Below, piece after piece: positions 24,119 through 35,990 of a DNA stretch of 64,000 nt (within the stretch, counting starts at the first letter, position 1; each line of letters opens with the position of its first letter). The notes beneath the pieces are model-generated. The model was not told the origin of the DNA. It saw only the letters and a list, made by a program, of their open reading frames with translations, and ran no database searches. A program made the position numbers and the translations under genes. The stretch covers positions 248,001-312,000 of the forward strand of contig VXAZ01009382.1 in the NCBI GenBank assembly GCA_013399875.1, read 5' to 3'. Source of the DNA: Gymnorhina tibicen. Its lineage: Eukaryota > Chordata > Aves > Passeriformes > Artamidae.

Positions 24119-24825
24119 CATTGGCAGAGGTGATTTGTAGTAGTCAGTATGGATATATGAAAGGGAAATCATGCTTAACCAAACTGATAGCTCTCTATGT
24201 TGATATGTCTGTGTTGGTGGAGGATGGGAGAGAAATTGATTTGTCTCAACATACTAAGGCTTCTGACACTGTTTCCCACAACATCTGTGCAGAGAAGCTG
24301 TTCAAATGCAGGTTAGGGAAGTGAACAGTGAGGTGGACTCAGCTGCTGGGCTTAAAGGGTTGTGATCAACAGCATCTAATCCAGCTGGAATCTAGTCACT
24401 AGAGGTGCACCTGAGGGGTCAACAGTGGAGCCAGTACTAGTTAAATATTTAAGCCAGTACTATTACTTAAGACCTTCATTAATAATTTGATCATGAACCT
24501 CAGCAGTTTTGCAAATGATACAAAATCCTGATGATTTGATGATACACAGGAAGGTTTATGCTGCTCTTTAGAGGGACCTTGACAATCTGAAGGATTTGAC
24601 AAATAGGAATCTCATGAAATAATAAAAAGGAATAACCCCAGGCACCAGGGCAAGCTGGAGGCCCACCTGTTGGAAAAGATTTTCGGAAAAGATATTGAGG
24701 ATTGTGATAGTCAAAATGGTGACCAAGGGCCAGCAGTGTGATCCCATGGCAAAGACGGTCAACAGCATCTTCGGCTCCATGAGGAAGAGTGTCATGAGCA
24801 GCCCAAGAGAGGTTATTGCTGTGGC
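24119..24825 (+). mobile_element. CR1 LINE ORF2 relic (reverse transcriptase part)
   Basis: Translation in shifting frames gives CR1 reverse-transcriptase landmarks in order: an SSQYGYMKGKSCLTKLIA-like block (about 24135-24190), a KASDTVSHNI block (about 24255-24285), an NNLIMNLSSFANDTK block (about 24480-24525) and an IFGSMRKSVMSSPREVIA block (about 24765-24825). CR1 is a chicken-repeat-type non-LTR retrotransposon. The catalytic FADD motif reads FAND, and frameshifts and stops break the frame. Unlike the other CR1 copies here, it lacks the 3' end, so it is an internal fragment cut on both sides. Confidence 0.85.
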
Positions 24826-27800
24826 ACTCAGCTTGGGGTGTTGTTTAAGTCCTTCTTTAGAACTGGCCTGCAGGCTGAGGCTGCATCTATCCTAGTGAGC
24901 TGAGCAGAGCTGGGACACATTCCCTGGGCTTGCTGGCATAGACAGGCCACAGCCATGCTGCTAAAATCTTCTAAGCTCTTGAAAAAATCCTGCATGCAGG
25001 ATTTCTATTAAGAATGGTTCCTCGCCCATCATAGCCCATTTCCAGAAACCATTTGGGACAGTGCGATTTGCGCACAGACAATGCTGTGCCAGGGACTGTT
25101 GTAATAATTAAACAGTCCAGATGGTTGGCACTATTTACTTTGTGGATACAGCAGTGGAACAGATGTAGTATCAAATAATTATCTTACATAATTTCAAGGC
25201 CAAAGCCTAAACAGACCACAACAATCTCCCTTAACCTAAAGGGGACAATGGTAGATTAATCTCATTTTAGGTGATATCCTGTTCTCACCGCAGACTGTGG
25301 TGCAATTTAGGGTGATTTAGAGTGATTATCTTAGATCAGAAAACTAGTTGTAGTCTGTTAATCAGGGACGAGTCACATGCTTAGGGGTAGATTGTCAAAG
25401 AATATTCAGGTGTCAGAGATGTGATAGATGATTTTTGAGAGCTTAAGAGCAGTCAGATCCTTCACATTTACCCAGTCTCCTATAATCATTGCTTAGAAAC
25501 AGATTCTAGTGAATTGTATCCTGGGCTGAACATGAATCAGAGGTAAAAACATATCATGGATCACCATTAATCAGTGTTTCATTCAGAAACTACACAGCTA
25601 GAAAATAATGTGGTTTCAATCAAATTTGATTAATTACAGGGCCAGAAACTAAGTTATGTGAATGAGTCTGTTAGACTTGGATAAGCAGTGACAGAAAATG
25701 TTATTTGCGTTGGTCTGCCACAAATTCCATCAATGAATAAGGATTGTCTGAAAATGTAGGGGGGGTTATAATTGACAGGGGATTAATTTCAGTTTCCTTG
25801 ATAAAAAAACCCAAACAAAACAAATGACAAATTCATCTTCATACGTCACATGTTCATTTTATTAAGCAGGAAGGATGATCCCATAATATCTGAGCATGTC
25901 TTATTTGCAAACAACTTCCTGCAAAGGCAACTTGTTCACAGGTGCAGAGAGCTGATCCTCTTTTGTTGGGAAACGGGTTTAGAATGTTTCCAGGGACCTC
26001 ATGGTAAGTAAATAAATGTGATGATAGAAGTAACTGTATAAATACAAATAATTCATTATTTGTTTCAACTCTCAAGGAACAACACTGTGATTTCCATTAG
26101 TGGATCCAGATTCTCCATTCAAGAGTTGTCTGAAAAATAACAGAACCGTTACTGATAACTAAATTCACTCTTAAGTATGAAAGATTTGTCATATACTCAT
26201 TATTTCATTTAAACTTTGATTGTTATCTGGTGCTAGAATAATGAAAATTCTACTTTTCTGTCAGGATATCATGTTTGAAAAAAACCAACTAGTTAGTAAT
26301 GACTTTTGCAGCTTGTCAGGAAGAGAATTTGGAATAAATTCTTGTCTAGAGCAATTAATTGAAATTTGGAGTGATACCGTATGTAAATGTGATTTCCCCC
26401 TATTAATTAGAATCTTTAATTATTTTGATCAGAGAATTTATTATACCACTTCTGGGAAGCCATGCAAATAGGAAAAAAAAGCACCAGATTTGAACAGGAT
26501 AGTTATTTTAGTGTCAAATGCCTTTTTTTTTTCTTGTTGGTCCTTATAGTATTGAATAAAAGCTTCTTTGGATCCAGATCTAAACTCCTGTGGAAGTTGA
26601 TTTCATGCCTGAACCACACTGAATCTAGAATACATTTGTTCAATGTATTTTAATGTTATTTTGTTATTTCCCGTAGCAAGAACAGAACATCAAAGCATCT
26701 TAGAACTTGTGGAGAACCAGTGGAGACAACAGCTGTGTGAGGGAGACAGGGTATTAAGGTTTTGTGATTAAGGTTTTAGTTTCTGCCAGCCAAAGTTTTC
26801 TTGTGAAACCTCACATTAGCTACCTAATATTTCTTCATTTTGCCTCCTGTGTAGAAGGATAATAGCTTTCCTCTGTCCCTTTCATCTGGCTTGTTAGAAT
26901 AAAGTGACGAGCACAGCACACTTGCACAAGAGTTCGTGCAGTGGCTCAGAGCAGCCTTGTGTGGAGCAAAAGGGCAGGGCAGAGAGGTCTCTACGACATT
27001 GCACACAAATGGCAAACAGGGCAGGAAGCTAAACAGACAACTATTTCATGAATGTGCTAATGATATCTTAGCGAGGGCTTAGATTGCCTTAATTTTTCTA
27101 TGAACAGTTGGTCATCCTATGTAAAATCCTAGCATGGATTAGTTATATGTGCATGCAAGACAGCAGCCTTCCCAAAGTTGTACTTAAATCCATCTTTAAA
27201 TGTACCTCTGTAGATAATATTCTGTATTAGGATGGGAGGAAAAAAGAGATCTATGTTCTAGGTTATTAAGAAAAACAGGAAAAAAGAATTTCTGCTGTTT
27301 TGTATAGTCCTTCACAATACTGAAAACATTACCATATTTTTATTTCAAATGAGTTCTTGTTCTCTTCAGCTGCTATTACAAAACTTGTGTTACCCATGCC
27401 AGCCAAAACTTTACTTTTTTTTTAAACCTGTGGCTCCCTTTTATCCATCTCACAAAGGTTTGGTAGTCCTTGTCTGCATTTTAATGAGGTAGTTTATGGA
27501 TGCTTGAAAATTTGGTGAATACAGTCAGCAGTAATGAAAAGGCTTTAATAGTCCCCTACAGCAGCACAGGTATCTAAATGCTATGGAATTTAATATTTAC
27601 AGGGACTATGACATTAGACCAGACGCAAATCTGTGTTTTTCTGTTGTGATCACAGCAGTCAAGTTTCCCTTTCCTGTTATTCTGAGAGAGCCTGAAGGCT
27701 TACTTACCTTTGCTAAAGCACATAAATGAGATATTTTTCTTAATTTGCATGTCAAGGGGCAAATATATGGTTATGATGTGAAGGAGAAAAAGTCAAGATT

Positions 27801-30800
27801 GCATTTTAGTTTTGAGTGAAATTGTATAGCAGGCACAAATACTAATTCCCAGTATACCAAATATCAGAAAAATGGCTTAAAATGTAAAGTTTGGGGATTT
27901 TTTTCCTCCACATGCAGTGTATTATGTTATACATGATCAGCCAGAACAAAAACAACTGTCTCTGCCAAACACCAGCTGTGTACTATTATCTTGAATTTCA
28001 CCAACCATCCTTCAGTCATTAATTCTGTAATGTTCTGATTGTGTGTCTGAACTATTAGATAGCAAATATCGGTCTAGGTTTTGATGAAAAAACTGGATCC
28101 TATTTAATCAGCAGAAGATTGGGCTCATAACTAGGGTTTGAGACCTTAAACTTCGACTTCCTTTGTTTTGATTGCCCAGTAGCTGGAAGGATACTGAGAT
28201 AGGTACAGAAGCAGAAGAACTTACATTAAGAAAAGTTTTCTCTTTCAGTCAGTGGTTTCCAACCTTTTCTAGCTTTATGGCAACATTACCTGAGGAGAAA
28301 TATGCTGCCAGCAACATCTGACCTTGCTCGGCATAAACATATTTCAGCTTTATGAGCAACAGCCTCCATTGGCCTCTGGTGTTGTTGGAGGATCATGCAG
28401 AGAACATATTATCAATAAACTATATTTAGAACCATTGATAAATGTGAATTTGTTTTGTGCTTGTCTAGCACTCTGCCTTTTACAAACATGAGTGCAAAAT
28501 TCCTGTTTTGTTACACACTAACCAAAAAAGCTCCAAGGTAATCACATTCTTTTCAAAAATCAAGTTAATGATGGGCAAAATTCAAATACTCTTTTTGTAT
28601 AGCCTGGGAGAGGGGAGGGTGAAGTGTTCAAAGTAAAACTCAAATAGCTGTAATTAAAATCAAGTGTTAATTCCTTATTGCTTTGTAGTCTGCCTCATTC
28701 AAATTCAAGTATTTTACAGTATATGCGTGTTTTCCCAGAGATTTTTGTTTAGTTTAAATTCAGAGCAGTATTTATTTTCTGCACTTATTTTGGATGCAAA
28801 AATTTACCACAATGTGTGTTTTCCCCTGTTGTTCTTGTTTCTAGCTTCAATGCAAGTATTATCTCTGAACATTGCTTAAATGCCTTTAGCTTAAGTTGGT
28901 TGTACCTGGCCACATGTCTGAGTATTTTCCTGAAAGGGGAAATATGTTGAATGAGGGGATATCCTATAAACTGCAAAATTGATGTAGAGTTAACAGTGAT
29001 TCCCTTGTTAAAAAAAAACCCCACCTTACATATCCTGAAGTTTTCTGCAAAATACCAGATTTAGAGCTGAACATTTTTGTTATTCACTGCAGACAAAGAT
29101 AATGTTGTACGTGGCAGACTGTGGCTACAGAAAAATTTAAATTAGGCCAGATCTCATTACATGTTTACAGTTCAGCTGGACAACCAAGCTAAGGCCTCTC
29201 TTCACTTTGGAAAATGTCATGGGACATGTACGGCTTAAAGTAGCCAAGATCTTAGTTGTGGAGGTCTTCCAAAGTATTTGCTGTCCTTCTGCTGTAGCTG
29301 CAACTTCTGGGATGACAGCACATTTATTTTAACACTGGTAATTAACACTGTCTCAGCGGAAATGGCAGCATCCATCAAAGGAATGCTAGGAAACAGTTTA
29401 TTAGTGGAGAAACCTTAACACTCAGAGCAGTCAGTCTCAAAGCAAGATGAAAAGGGGCAAAGCAAAACCCTTGAGTGTGTCAAATTATCAACACATTTTC
29501 AATTTTTATTTAATATCTGACAGCCATGTGGCTAATAAAAATATCTGTGATACCCAAAGCACTCAAACAATTAATTTAATTCTTGGATCATTCAAAAAGA
29601 ATCAATAGCTGTCAGAAGAAGGGCCAGCATTTCATAAGAGCCTCTTATTCCACTTAGAATTGTGTAACTAATATTTATATGTATATTTATAGTATTCACT
29701 CATTTATCTAAAAAGATACCATGTGTTTATACCCAAAAATATTGAAAGTTTAGGTGTTAATTTTTAACCTTAATCAGTGTGTAAGTATTAGAAATCAGCA
29801 TGCACCCCTGTATTCAAATTTGGGTGTGCAAAACAATCTAATTGAATCTGAAATCTTTGCCTCTCCTGCATTTTAATGACTGTCTGCAGTTTCATTTCAT
29901 CAGCCAACTGTGAACATTGTTTATCAGATTTGAAGCCTTAGAAAACTATACCTACATCTCAAAAGGATTATAAAGATCAGAAAAGTTGGTTTGCCAGGAT
30001 AAAAATTCCAGGATGAGACCTTTGTTTACCCTTTCTTTCATAGGTTTGGGGTTTTTTTCATTTTGTAGTTTTTCATATTTAGTAAATTGCTTTTTTCCGA
30101 TGATAGCACATGAATATCAACAAGTCAACATCAGAAGATATTGCCTAAAATAGGAAGTCAAATTATCTTCTTGATTTTGATATGAATGATAATAAAGAAA
30201 AACACAGAGTTATGAGAAAATAGGAGCTTTCATAATTTAGATGTTTCTGCCTCCTTGCTCAAGGTCAAGGGCAAACCTGAAGGATTTCTGATTTAGTCTG
30301 GAGATCTATACCTAAGAAGGTATGGGGTTACTTGAGTTTTTTTGGCCATCAGCATATGTAATCTGTAAAACAAATATCCAGATGCATCTCCAGGGTCCTC
30401 ATGGTTTCTGCTCTTTTTTCCTCTAGGTATATGGGGACAGAGATGAGTGTTACACCTAAGAGAATGCTGCCTTCTCCAAGCCACTTGTCAGATACATTTT
30501 TCTGTGGAAAATCAAGTGGAACATTGTCACTAGGAAATACAGGCTGAAGCAGGACAGTTTAATTACCTTTGGCAAAACATGCAAAGGTGCCCTAGAATGT
30601 ATCTGCTATTCTTGATGCTTTTGACACTTCAGTTTTGTACAAGAGGGAGGAAAAGTTATTTTTTAAACAAGTAGGTTAATGTATGTCTATGCAGATGTTG
30701 AAAGTCGTATTCCTACATTAGAGAAAAATTTTGCTGGTTAGAACAGAAAGATTAAGTAATTTAGAAGTTCGGGTCTTTTTCTAGAAATGCTTTGAGTTTT

Positions 30801-30811
30801 GTAAAACAATG
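24826..30811. other. Unique AT-rich DNA, no gene seen
   Basis: This interval has short reading frames only. It includes a possible DNA-transposon end at 28250. The part at about 29540-29950 is rich in TTAAT/CAATTAA motifs and may be conserved non-coding DNA, though this cannot be shown without comparison. No RNA gene was recognised. Confidence 0.55.
28250..28420 (+). mobile_element. Possible ancient hAT (Charlie-type) transposon end
   Basis: CAGTGGTTTCCAACCTTTT at 28250-28268 closely resembles the terminal inverted repeat of hAT/Charlie DNA transposons (CAGNGGTTCNCAACC type). No matching inverted end was found downstream within a few hundred bases, and the following sequence shows no transposase. 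If real, it is an old, one-ended remnant. The right limit given is a guess. Confidence 0.3.
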
Positions 30812-32002
30812 TGTGGTGATTTGAACCTGAGTGGATGGACAGTTGTTTAGACCAATAACGCTTCTCGAAATTTACGTATTTAAACCGCATGGAGACGCGG
30901 GAACTTCCTCTTGGAGTTCGAGCCTCCCGCGGGGAGAGGGTGGGAAATGGGCCCCCTGGGCTCCGTCTCTTGGAGCAGCCCTGGGCCTCCCCTTCCCCGG
31001 CCCCGGGGCACAGGCCCCAGGCGGCAGCAGGAGAACCCCTCAGAGCCGCGGGCAGCTAAGAAAACATTCCTTAAGCTGCTGCATAGCCGAGACCGCCCGG
31101 CACAGCTCTTAAATGACTGGAGAATCTCCCTCCCCCCTCACACAGCCCCGCGCAGACCCGGCGGGAGCCGATAGAGCTTTCTGCAGCCAGCGTAGCTAGA
31201 GTCGAGCTGAGGAGCCAGCCACATAAAGAGAAAGAGGCTTTTTTTTCTCCAGCATAAAGGCCGAAGAAAATCATGGCGACTTCAAGGTCAGAGGGAAAGA
31301 GAAAGTAAATTATGAGAGACGGAGCTGAAGATGGCAACAGGAAAAGAGAGTGGAGTTGCAGCCAGCGCGAAGCTCAAAAATACTTTTTGCAGGCCATGAT
31401 AAAAACTGTAATATCACAAACTGTTCTTTCCTCTTTAATGCACTTAAAGACATGGGGGAATGAGAATTTTGTGTGCAGCCTGTGGGAAAAAGAAACGTGA
31501 CCATGCCAGATCACCTCGGAGCTATAAGAGATTTTTAGAGATTTTGTGAAGAAGAGAGCAGTTGTTTTTAAGCTAGAATTTGCCTATCCTTAAAAAGATA
31601 CACCCCATGTGTGGCCCATGCTGGCAGTTGTGGGAAGACTGTAAGATTCATGGGAGAGATGCTTTTTGTGGCAGCAGAATTTCTGGGCAGGTCTGTTGCC
31701 CTTTGAGCAGTTTGGAAACCACGTGAAGTAAAACAAAACCTTTTTTCCTTAAATAGTGGAGAGACTTTTAAGAACTATAATACTGACCAAAATCATAGTT
31801 TGTTATCCTTTGTGCGAGTTGGGTAAAAAAGGGGGAGGTGCTGGAGGAAAAAGGGGTTTTGCTTAAGTTTCCTATTATTTCTTTTTACTTTTAATTCTGT
31901 TAGTAAGAAACTTCTTTATATGCTTTAAAGTTTGGAGCCTGCTTTGCATTCCTCCTAATTCTTATCTCACAGAAGGTAAGAAATGTGAACAAAACCACTA
32001 CA
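30812..32002 (+). mobile_element. Long ERVL-type solo LTR with CpG-rich 5' part
   Basis: The left end TGTGGTGATTTGAACC and right end CACAGAAGG...ACCACTACA match the termini of passerine ERVL-class LTRs, and the GGAGCCTGCTTTGCATTCC block before the right end is also familiar from this class. The element is about 1.19 kb. Its first 400 bp are CpG- and GC-rich in sharp contrast to the flanks; the rest is AT-rich. A CCAAT box (about 30852) and TATTTAAA (about 30877) suggest a core promoter. No internal retroviral genes follow. The direct flanks (CAATG, AAGGT) do not form a matching duplication. Short open frames within are not convincing genes. Confidence 0.75.
30850..31210 (+). promoter_or_regulatory. 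CpG-rich LTR promoter region
   Basis: At least twenty CpG dinucleotides lie within about 360 bp, following ACCAATAACG and TATTTAAA boxes. In methylated vertebrate DNA old insertions lose CpGs by deamination, so this density implies a young insertion, protection from methylation, or retained function. The rest of the window is CpG-poor. Confidence 0.5.
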
Positions 32003-32077
32003 AAGGTCACTTGCAAAATTGCACCCCTAAAAGAGTGTTAAGAAGCAGTAAGTAAATAAATAAGTTAATCTAAAATT

Positions 32078-32140
32078 GAATCACAGAATGGACTGGATGG
32101 GAAGAAACTTCTAGAGATAGTCTAGCCCAACTCCCCAATA
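32078..32140 (-). mobile_element. Short CR1 3' tail
   Basis: GAATCACAGAATGGACTGGATGGGAAGAAACTTCTAGAGATAG-type sequence followed by a CTAGCCCAACTCCCC-like segment is the reverse complement of the CR1 3' terminus (AGATGATC...ATTCTGTGATTC). Only about 60 bp is recognisable. It lies 75 bp right of the ERVL LTR. Confidence 0.7.
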
Positions 32141-32939
32141 GAGGATATAAATATTCAATACTCTAGTTAGTTAAATATATCTAGACTGGGAGATTTTGAA
32201 TAAATGAATACGCAAAGTAGGACATCCACTTTGCCAGTCTGTGTTATGTGAGGCAACAATTAAAAAGTAGCCCACCAGTTTTGTCAATTGCCATGTGTTT
32301 TTCCTGTTTAAATAAAGGTATCTTATGTCTTGGATTCAATTCTGAAAGCCTTAGATTTCCATGACAAATTTTTCACTTTCTGATCAGAGAAGTACCTAAA
32401 AATGAGACTGTTTATTTAGTCCTTTTCTTTCTGATTCTAGCTTCATAATATGTACTATGCAGTTACTCATAGCTGATATACTTCATTCTTAATCTTCAGT
32501 CATTTTATTGCCAGATCTGAAATTGCACTTCCAATCCTATGACTTGCCTTATCAGTTATAGATGTGTAAAATAAAATAATATGATCAATTGGGTTGGCTT
32601 TAACGTAACAAAGTAATTATTGTTTTACTACACTGATCATAGCCCCTGTTATTTCTGCCACCTTTTTACTGAAGCCAAATTATAGCCCTTACGTGTGTTG
32701 GTATCTTTGCTGAGATTATAAATTGTACTTTTCCCAACCACAAGAGGGTTATTACATTTTTGACAGATTAGCTATTCAACTTAGTCACAGGGTCGCCTTT
32801 TTGATTTTAATACAAATATCAGAACATTACACATTTTCAAAATAAAAAACCTTTACTGAAAGAAAAGATAAATTATTTATATCTGTTTTATTTAGGCATT
32901 AAATCCCAACAGACAGATCTTCTTGTTCTCATACAGCAT
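32141..32939. other. Unique AT-rich spacer
   Basis: No gene or recognisable element was seen between the CR1 tail and the next LTR. The spacer may include an unrecognised 5' part of that LTR. Confidence 0.5.
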
Positions 32940-33357
32940 CAAGTCCTTTGTTTCTCTCTCAGCCCCTGCTGTGATTAGACTGGGGGTGCACAATTGATTG
33001 GGAGAAAACACAACTGGGCAGATGGCCTGAACTCACCGAAGACATATTCCATACCTGATAACATCCTAACGAGCAATAAAAGGGAAAAGAGAGAGGTTTA
33101 GGATGATTAGGTATCTTTTGCTTGGGAACTGAGTCTACCCACAGGTGAGTGACTGCCTTTTCATCACTTGTTTTGTTTTCTTTTCTCTTATTCCACTTAT
33201 CCTTCACTTATTAAACAATCTTTCTTTTCGTTTTTTTCTTCTTGACCTTCCACCATTTCTTGCTTTTGTTCTTTCTTTTCTCTTCTTCTGTTCCATTGGG
33301 GCTGATGGGGGGGAAGTGAGCAAGCAACTCAGCTGACCACCAGGGTTAACCCTAACA
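32940..33357 (+). mobile_element. ERVL-type LTR (5' limit uncertain)
   Basis: The block contains a GACTGGGGGTGCAC segment, a CATATTCCATACC segment, a GAGCAATAAAAGGG TATA-like segment at about 33071, a long pyrimidine-rich stretch with ATTAAA at 33210, and the 3' end CCATTGGGGCTGATGGGGGG...AGTGAGCAAGC...CAGGGTTAACCCTAACA. These in this order are the hallmarks of a widespread avian ERVL LTR family. The TG end on the left could not be placed, so the element may be 5'-truncated. No internal retroviral region adjoins it. Confidence 0.75.
33210..33215 (+). terminator. LTR polyadenylation signal (ATTAAA)
   Basis: The variant signal ATTAAA lies about 135 bp downstream of the TATA-like AATAAAAGG and about 140 bp before the LTR 3' end, followed by T-rich sequence. 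Confidence 0.45.
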
Positions 33358-35516
33358 AATATTTATAATTGTCACACAGAAATAAATATAATATAAAACC
33401 ATCATACTATCAATAAAAGCATCACTAACTATATGAATCATTTCTAAAGACACATGGTTCCAAATATCTGCAGACATTATATTCATTTTCACTAACTGGA
33501 GGTCAGATCTCTCTATAAATATACTTATTCATTTTCTCAATCTCCTATTGATGTTTTTTGAATATTGCATAAGCTAAACAGTATGTCTGTGATGTTTGCA
33601 ATAGCAACACTTTGTAGGAATCTTATTAAAGATGCAATAAGATGAACTTTTTGTGAATGTAATGCAGAACAATGTATGTTCCATATCTATCTATGTGAAA
33701 AGTATGTTTTCATGAAAAAATCTCTTACTGTTCAAGAAAACATTAGTTTCAGCAAGATTCTCATGTCTTGACTATATTTGGCATGATTCCTATTTGTTTG
33801 CTCTTATCCAGTGCTTTGAAATACAGGTTTTTTATTAAATTGGTCGCTCTTAATAAAATCTGAGATCCTATGCAGAAAACCAACAAAGTATGAAAAAACT
33901 GTTTATTTTTAGAAAATAGTGATGAAAAACAAGATAATGAATCAATTACCTCTGAAAATTTGAACCTGTAGATCTTCTAGCTGTGCACAGGTCTTGCCAG
34001 AACTGGACACACCCTTTACAGCTGTCTGGACAGAGTCATGATAATAGATTTGTTGTTCCTTGTTTAGAACAGAGCACTGAACACATACAGCACTCACTGG
34101 GCCACTGACAAAAAGCAAAACACTGTGGGTGGAGGTCAAAAGAAAGGGTAATATTTCAGACCCAGCTGGCTGCACGTTTACCAAAGTTGTGTCATTTTGC
34201 CCTTCATTTAATTCCTGGTTTGTGTTGGGAACACCTCTCTCCTTCCCTGAGGAAACTTGCCTTTTTTAGTTAATAGTTTCCCCACACTGCTTGCACATCA
34301 TCAGGAAAGTAAAGGAGTTTACTTTTTTTCTCCAAGACCTCTAAGGCTTGTGTAAAGCATTGAATTTGGTGAGATCTGGCATTAATTATGCTAGTTCAAG
34401 GCTTGAGTCAACTAGTCAATCTGCTAAAAGGTTTCCTTTTGAATCAATGAAGGGGAAAAAATAAATAAAATACTGCACAGGAAGATTTCTCCCATACTGA
34501 GAAATGTCTGTCCAACAAGTAAGATGAACAGCCCTCCAGCAGTGCCTCATTACCTCCATTGGCAAGGGAAAGATCTATCATGCCTTGTTTAAACAGGATG
34601 CTAACATTTAGTCACTTGTCTTTCAGTGAGACGAAGATCTTAGGAGCTTCTGCCTCTCTTAGGCAGCTGACTGGTTGATTAATTACCTAATTATGTTTGA
34701 AGTTCTGCTTCTTGGGTCTTGGAGTTTCTACAGGTAAAACATTTCTGGAAAAAACTCTTTTCCAGTACTGTGTCAAGAAAGGACCCTTTTCTATCAATTT
34801 ATAAACTTATTAGCATGCATGAATAATTAACTTAAGGCTGCTTTTCTTCTCTAAGAAGAATTGGTATTGTTGACTTAAAAACTAAACAAACTATGTACAC
34901 CTTATAGATGGATATATGTCGACAAACACTATCAACATTAGTAGCAACAGATGTCACATTTACCTCAGGCAGCTGATTCTAAACTCAGAGTATTTTGCCA
35001 TCGATTCCAAGTGAACCCTTCAAGCTCTGCCTGGGGTTCTTTTCGCTGGATCTAGATATTCTGTAGAGAATCAAGGTCTTATATAAGATACTACGCATTT
35101 TTTTCAGAGCATGAGGCAAAATAGAGACTGCTGATATCTACCTGGCTTCCTATGCAGCTTTGTAATTTTGATATTACCAAGAGCAACATCATTTTTACTA
35201 CCTGCATGGTTATGTGTATTGATAAAATACAGTTTCCATAATGATATAATATTTTATGAGAAGAGGCTGACAAGTGACTCAGTCTTTTCCTAAAATTACA
35301 TGTAATTCAGCATGCATCAGAACTGCAGAATGGCAACTCTGTCCCAAACACCAAAGAAGATCCTCCTTTTCTGGCACTAGTGTATAATTAGAAGTGCCCA
35401 TGTTCCAAAGAAAGAATATTTACCATCAGCTTGTTTCTGTCAAACACCAATTGACAAATGTGAGTGAACAAAGTGGAGTAGATAGATAAGAGTACCCTAT
35501 TTCTGTTGTACGTGTC
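33358..35516. other. Mostly unique DNA around a candidate exon
   Basis: Apart from the minus-strand candidate exon at 33950-34246, this interval is AT-rich single-copy-looking DNA. I saw no other element, RNA gene or convincing reading frame. Confidence 0.55.
33950..34246 (-). CDS. Candidate internal protein-coding exon, product unknown
   Basis: On the minus strand a frame stays open across 297 nt. It is preceded by a branch-site-like CTATTAACTAA and a TTTCCTCAG acceptor, and followed by AGAG|GTAATT, a good donor match. Both junctions fall in phase 1, as in exons of extracellular modules. About 30% of codons start with G against about 15% with G in second position, a coding-like pattern. The translation has an NDT glycosylation sequon near its start, a hydrophobic LPFLLTSTHSVLLFVSG stretch, three cysteines (a VCVQC pair and KTC) and an acidic end, with no domain I recognise. 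No partner exons were found, so the case rests on this block alone. Alternatives: a chance open frame or an exon of a decayed gene. Confidence 0.3.
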
Positions 35517-35990
35517 CTACAACAATCATCCAGTCCAATTACCTGATCTCTCCAGGGCTGACCAAAAGCTAAAGTATGTCCTTAAGGACTTAAACACTGA
35601 CAGGCCTGGAACACTGATGACCTCTCTAGGAAGCCTGTTCCAGTGTTTGCACACCCTCTCAGTACAGAAATGTATCCTATTGTCCAGTCTAAACCTGCCC
35701 TGGTGCAGCACTGAGCCATTCCCACACATCCTGTCACTGGGTACTAAGGAGAAGAGCTCAGCACCTACCTCCCTGTCCATCTCTCCTCCTCTGGAAGCAC
35801 AGAGCAATGAGGTTGCCCCTTGGTTTCCTTTTCTCCAGACTGGGCAAGCCCAGAGCCCGCAGCTGCTCCTCACAGGACATTCATTCCAGCCCCTCACCAG
35901 CTTTGCTGCCCTCCTCTCCTCCTTGGGGTAAGATCTTTTTACCAGCTGGTTAGGCTGTATTTGATGCACCTCAGAATGCAGTTGCAGACA
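35517..35990 (-). mobile_element. 5'-truncated CR1 LINE copy
   Basis: The minus-strand translation includes an ERVCKHWNRLPREVISVP block, the conserved C-terminal part of CR1 ORF2 (about 35625-35680). The plus strand shows CCAGTCCAATTACC near the element 3' end, GGAAGCCTGTTCCAGTGTTTGC, CTCCAGACTGGGCAAGCCCAG and TTTGATGCACCTCAGAATGC near its 5' limit. The frame is open for about 159 codons by good preservation, but the N-terminal enzyme parts are absent. An internal deletion lies near 35935, where the thumb-region sequence jumps. Confidence 0.9.

Noticed and set aside
31273..31500. ATG-initiated frames in the long LTR
   Set aside because: Short, within an LTR, and without a Kozak-supported or conserved product. 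They do not justify a gene call.
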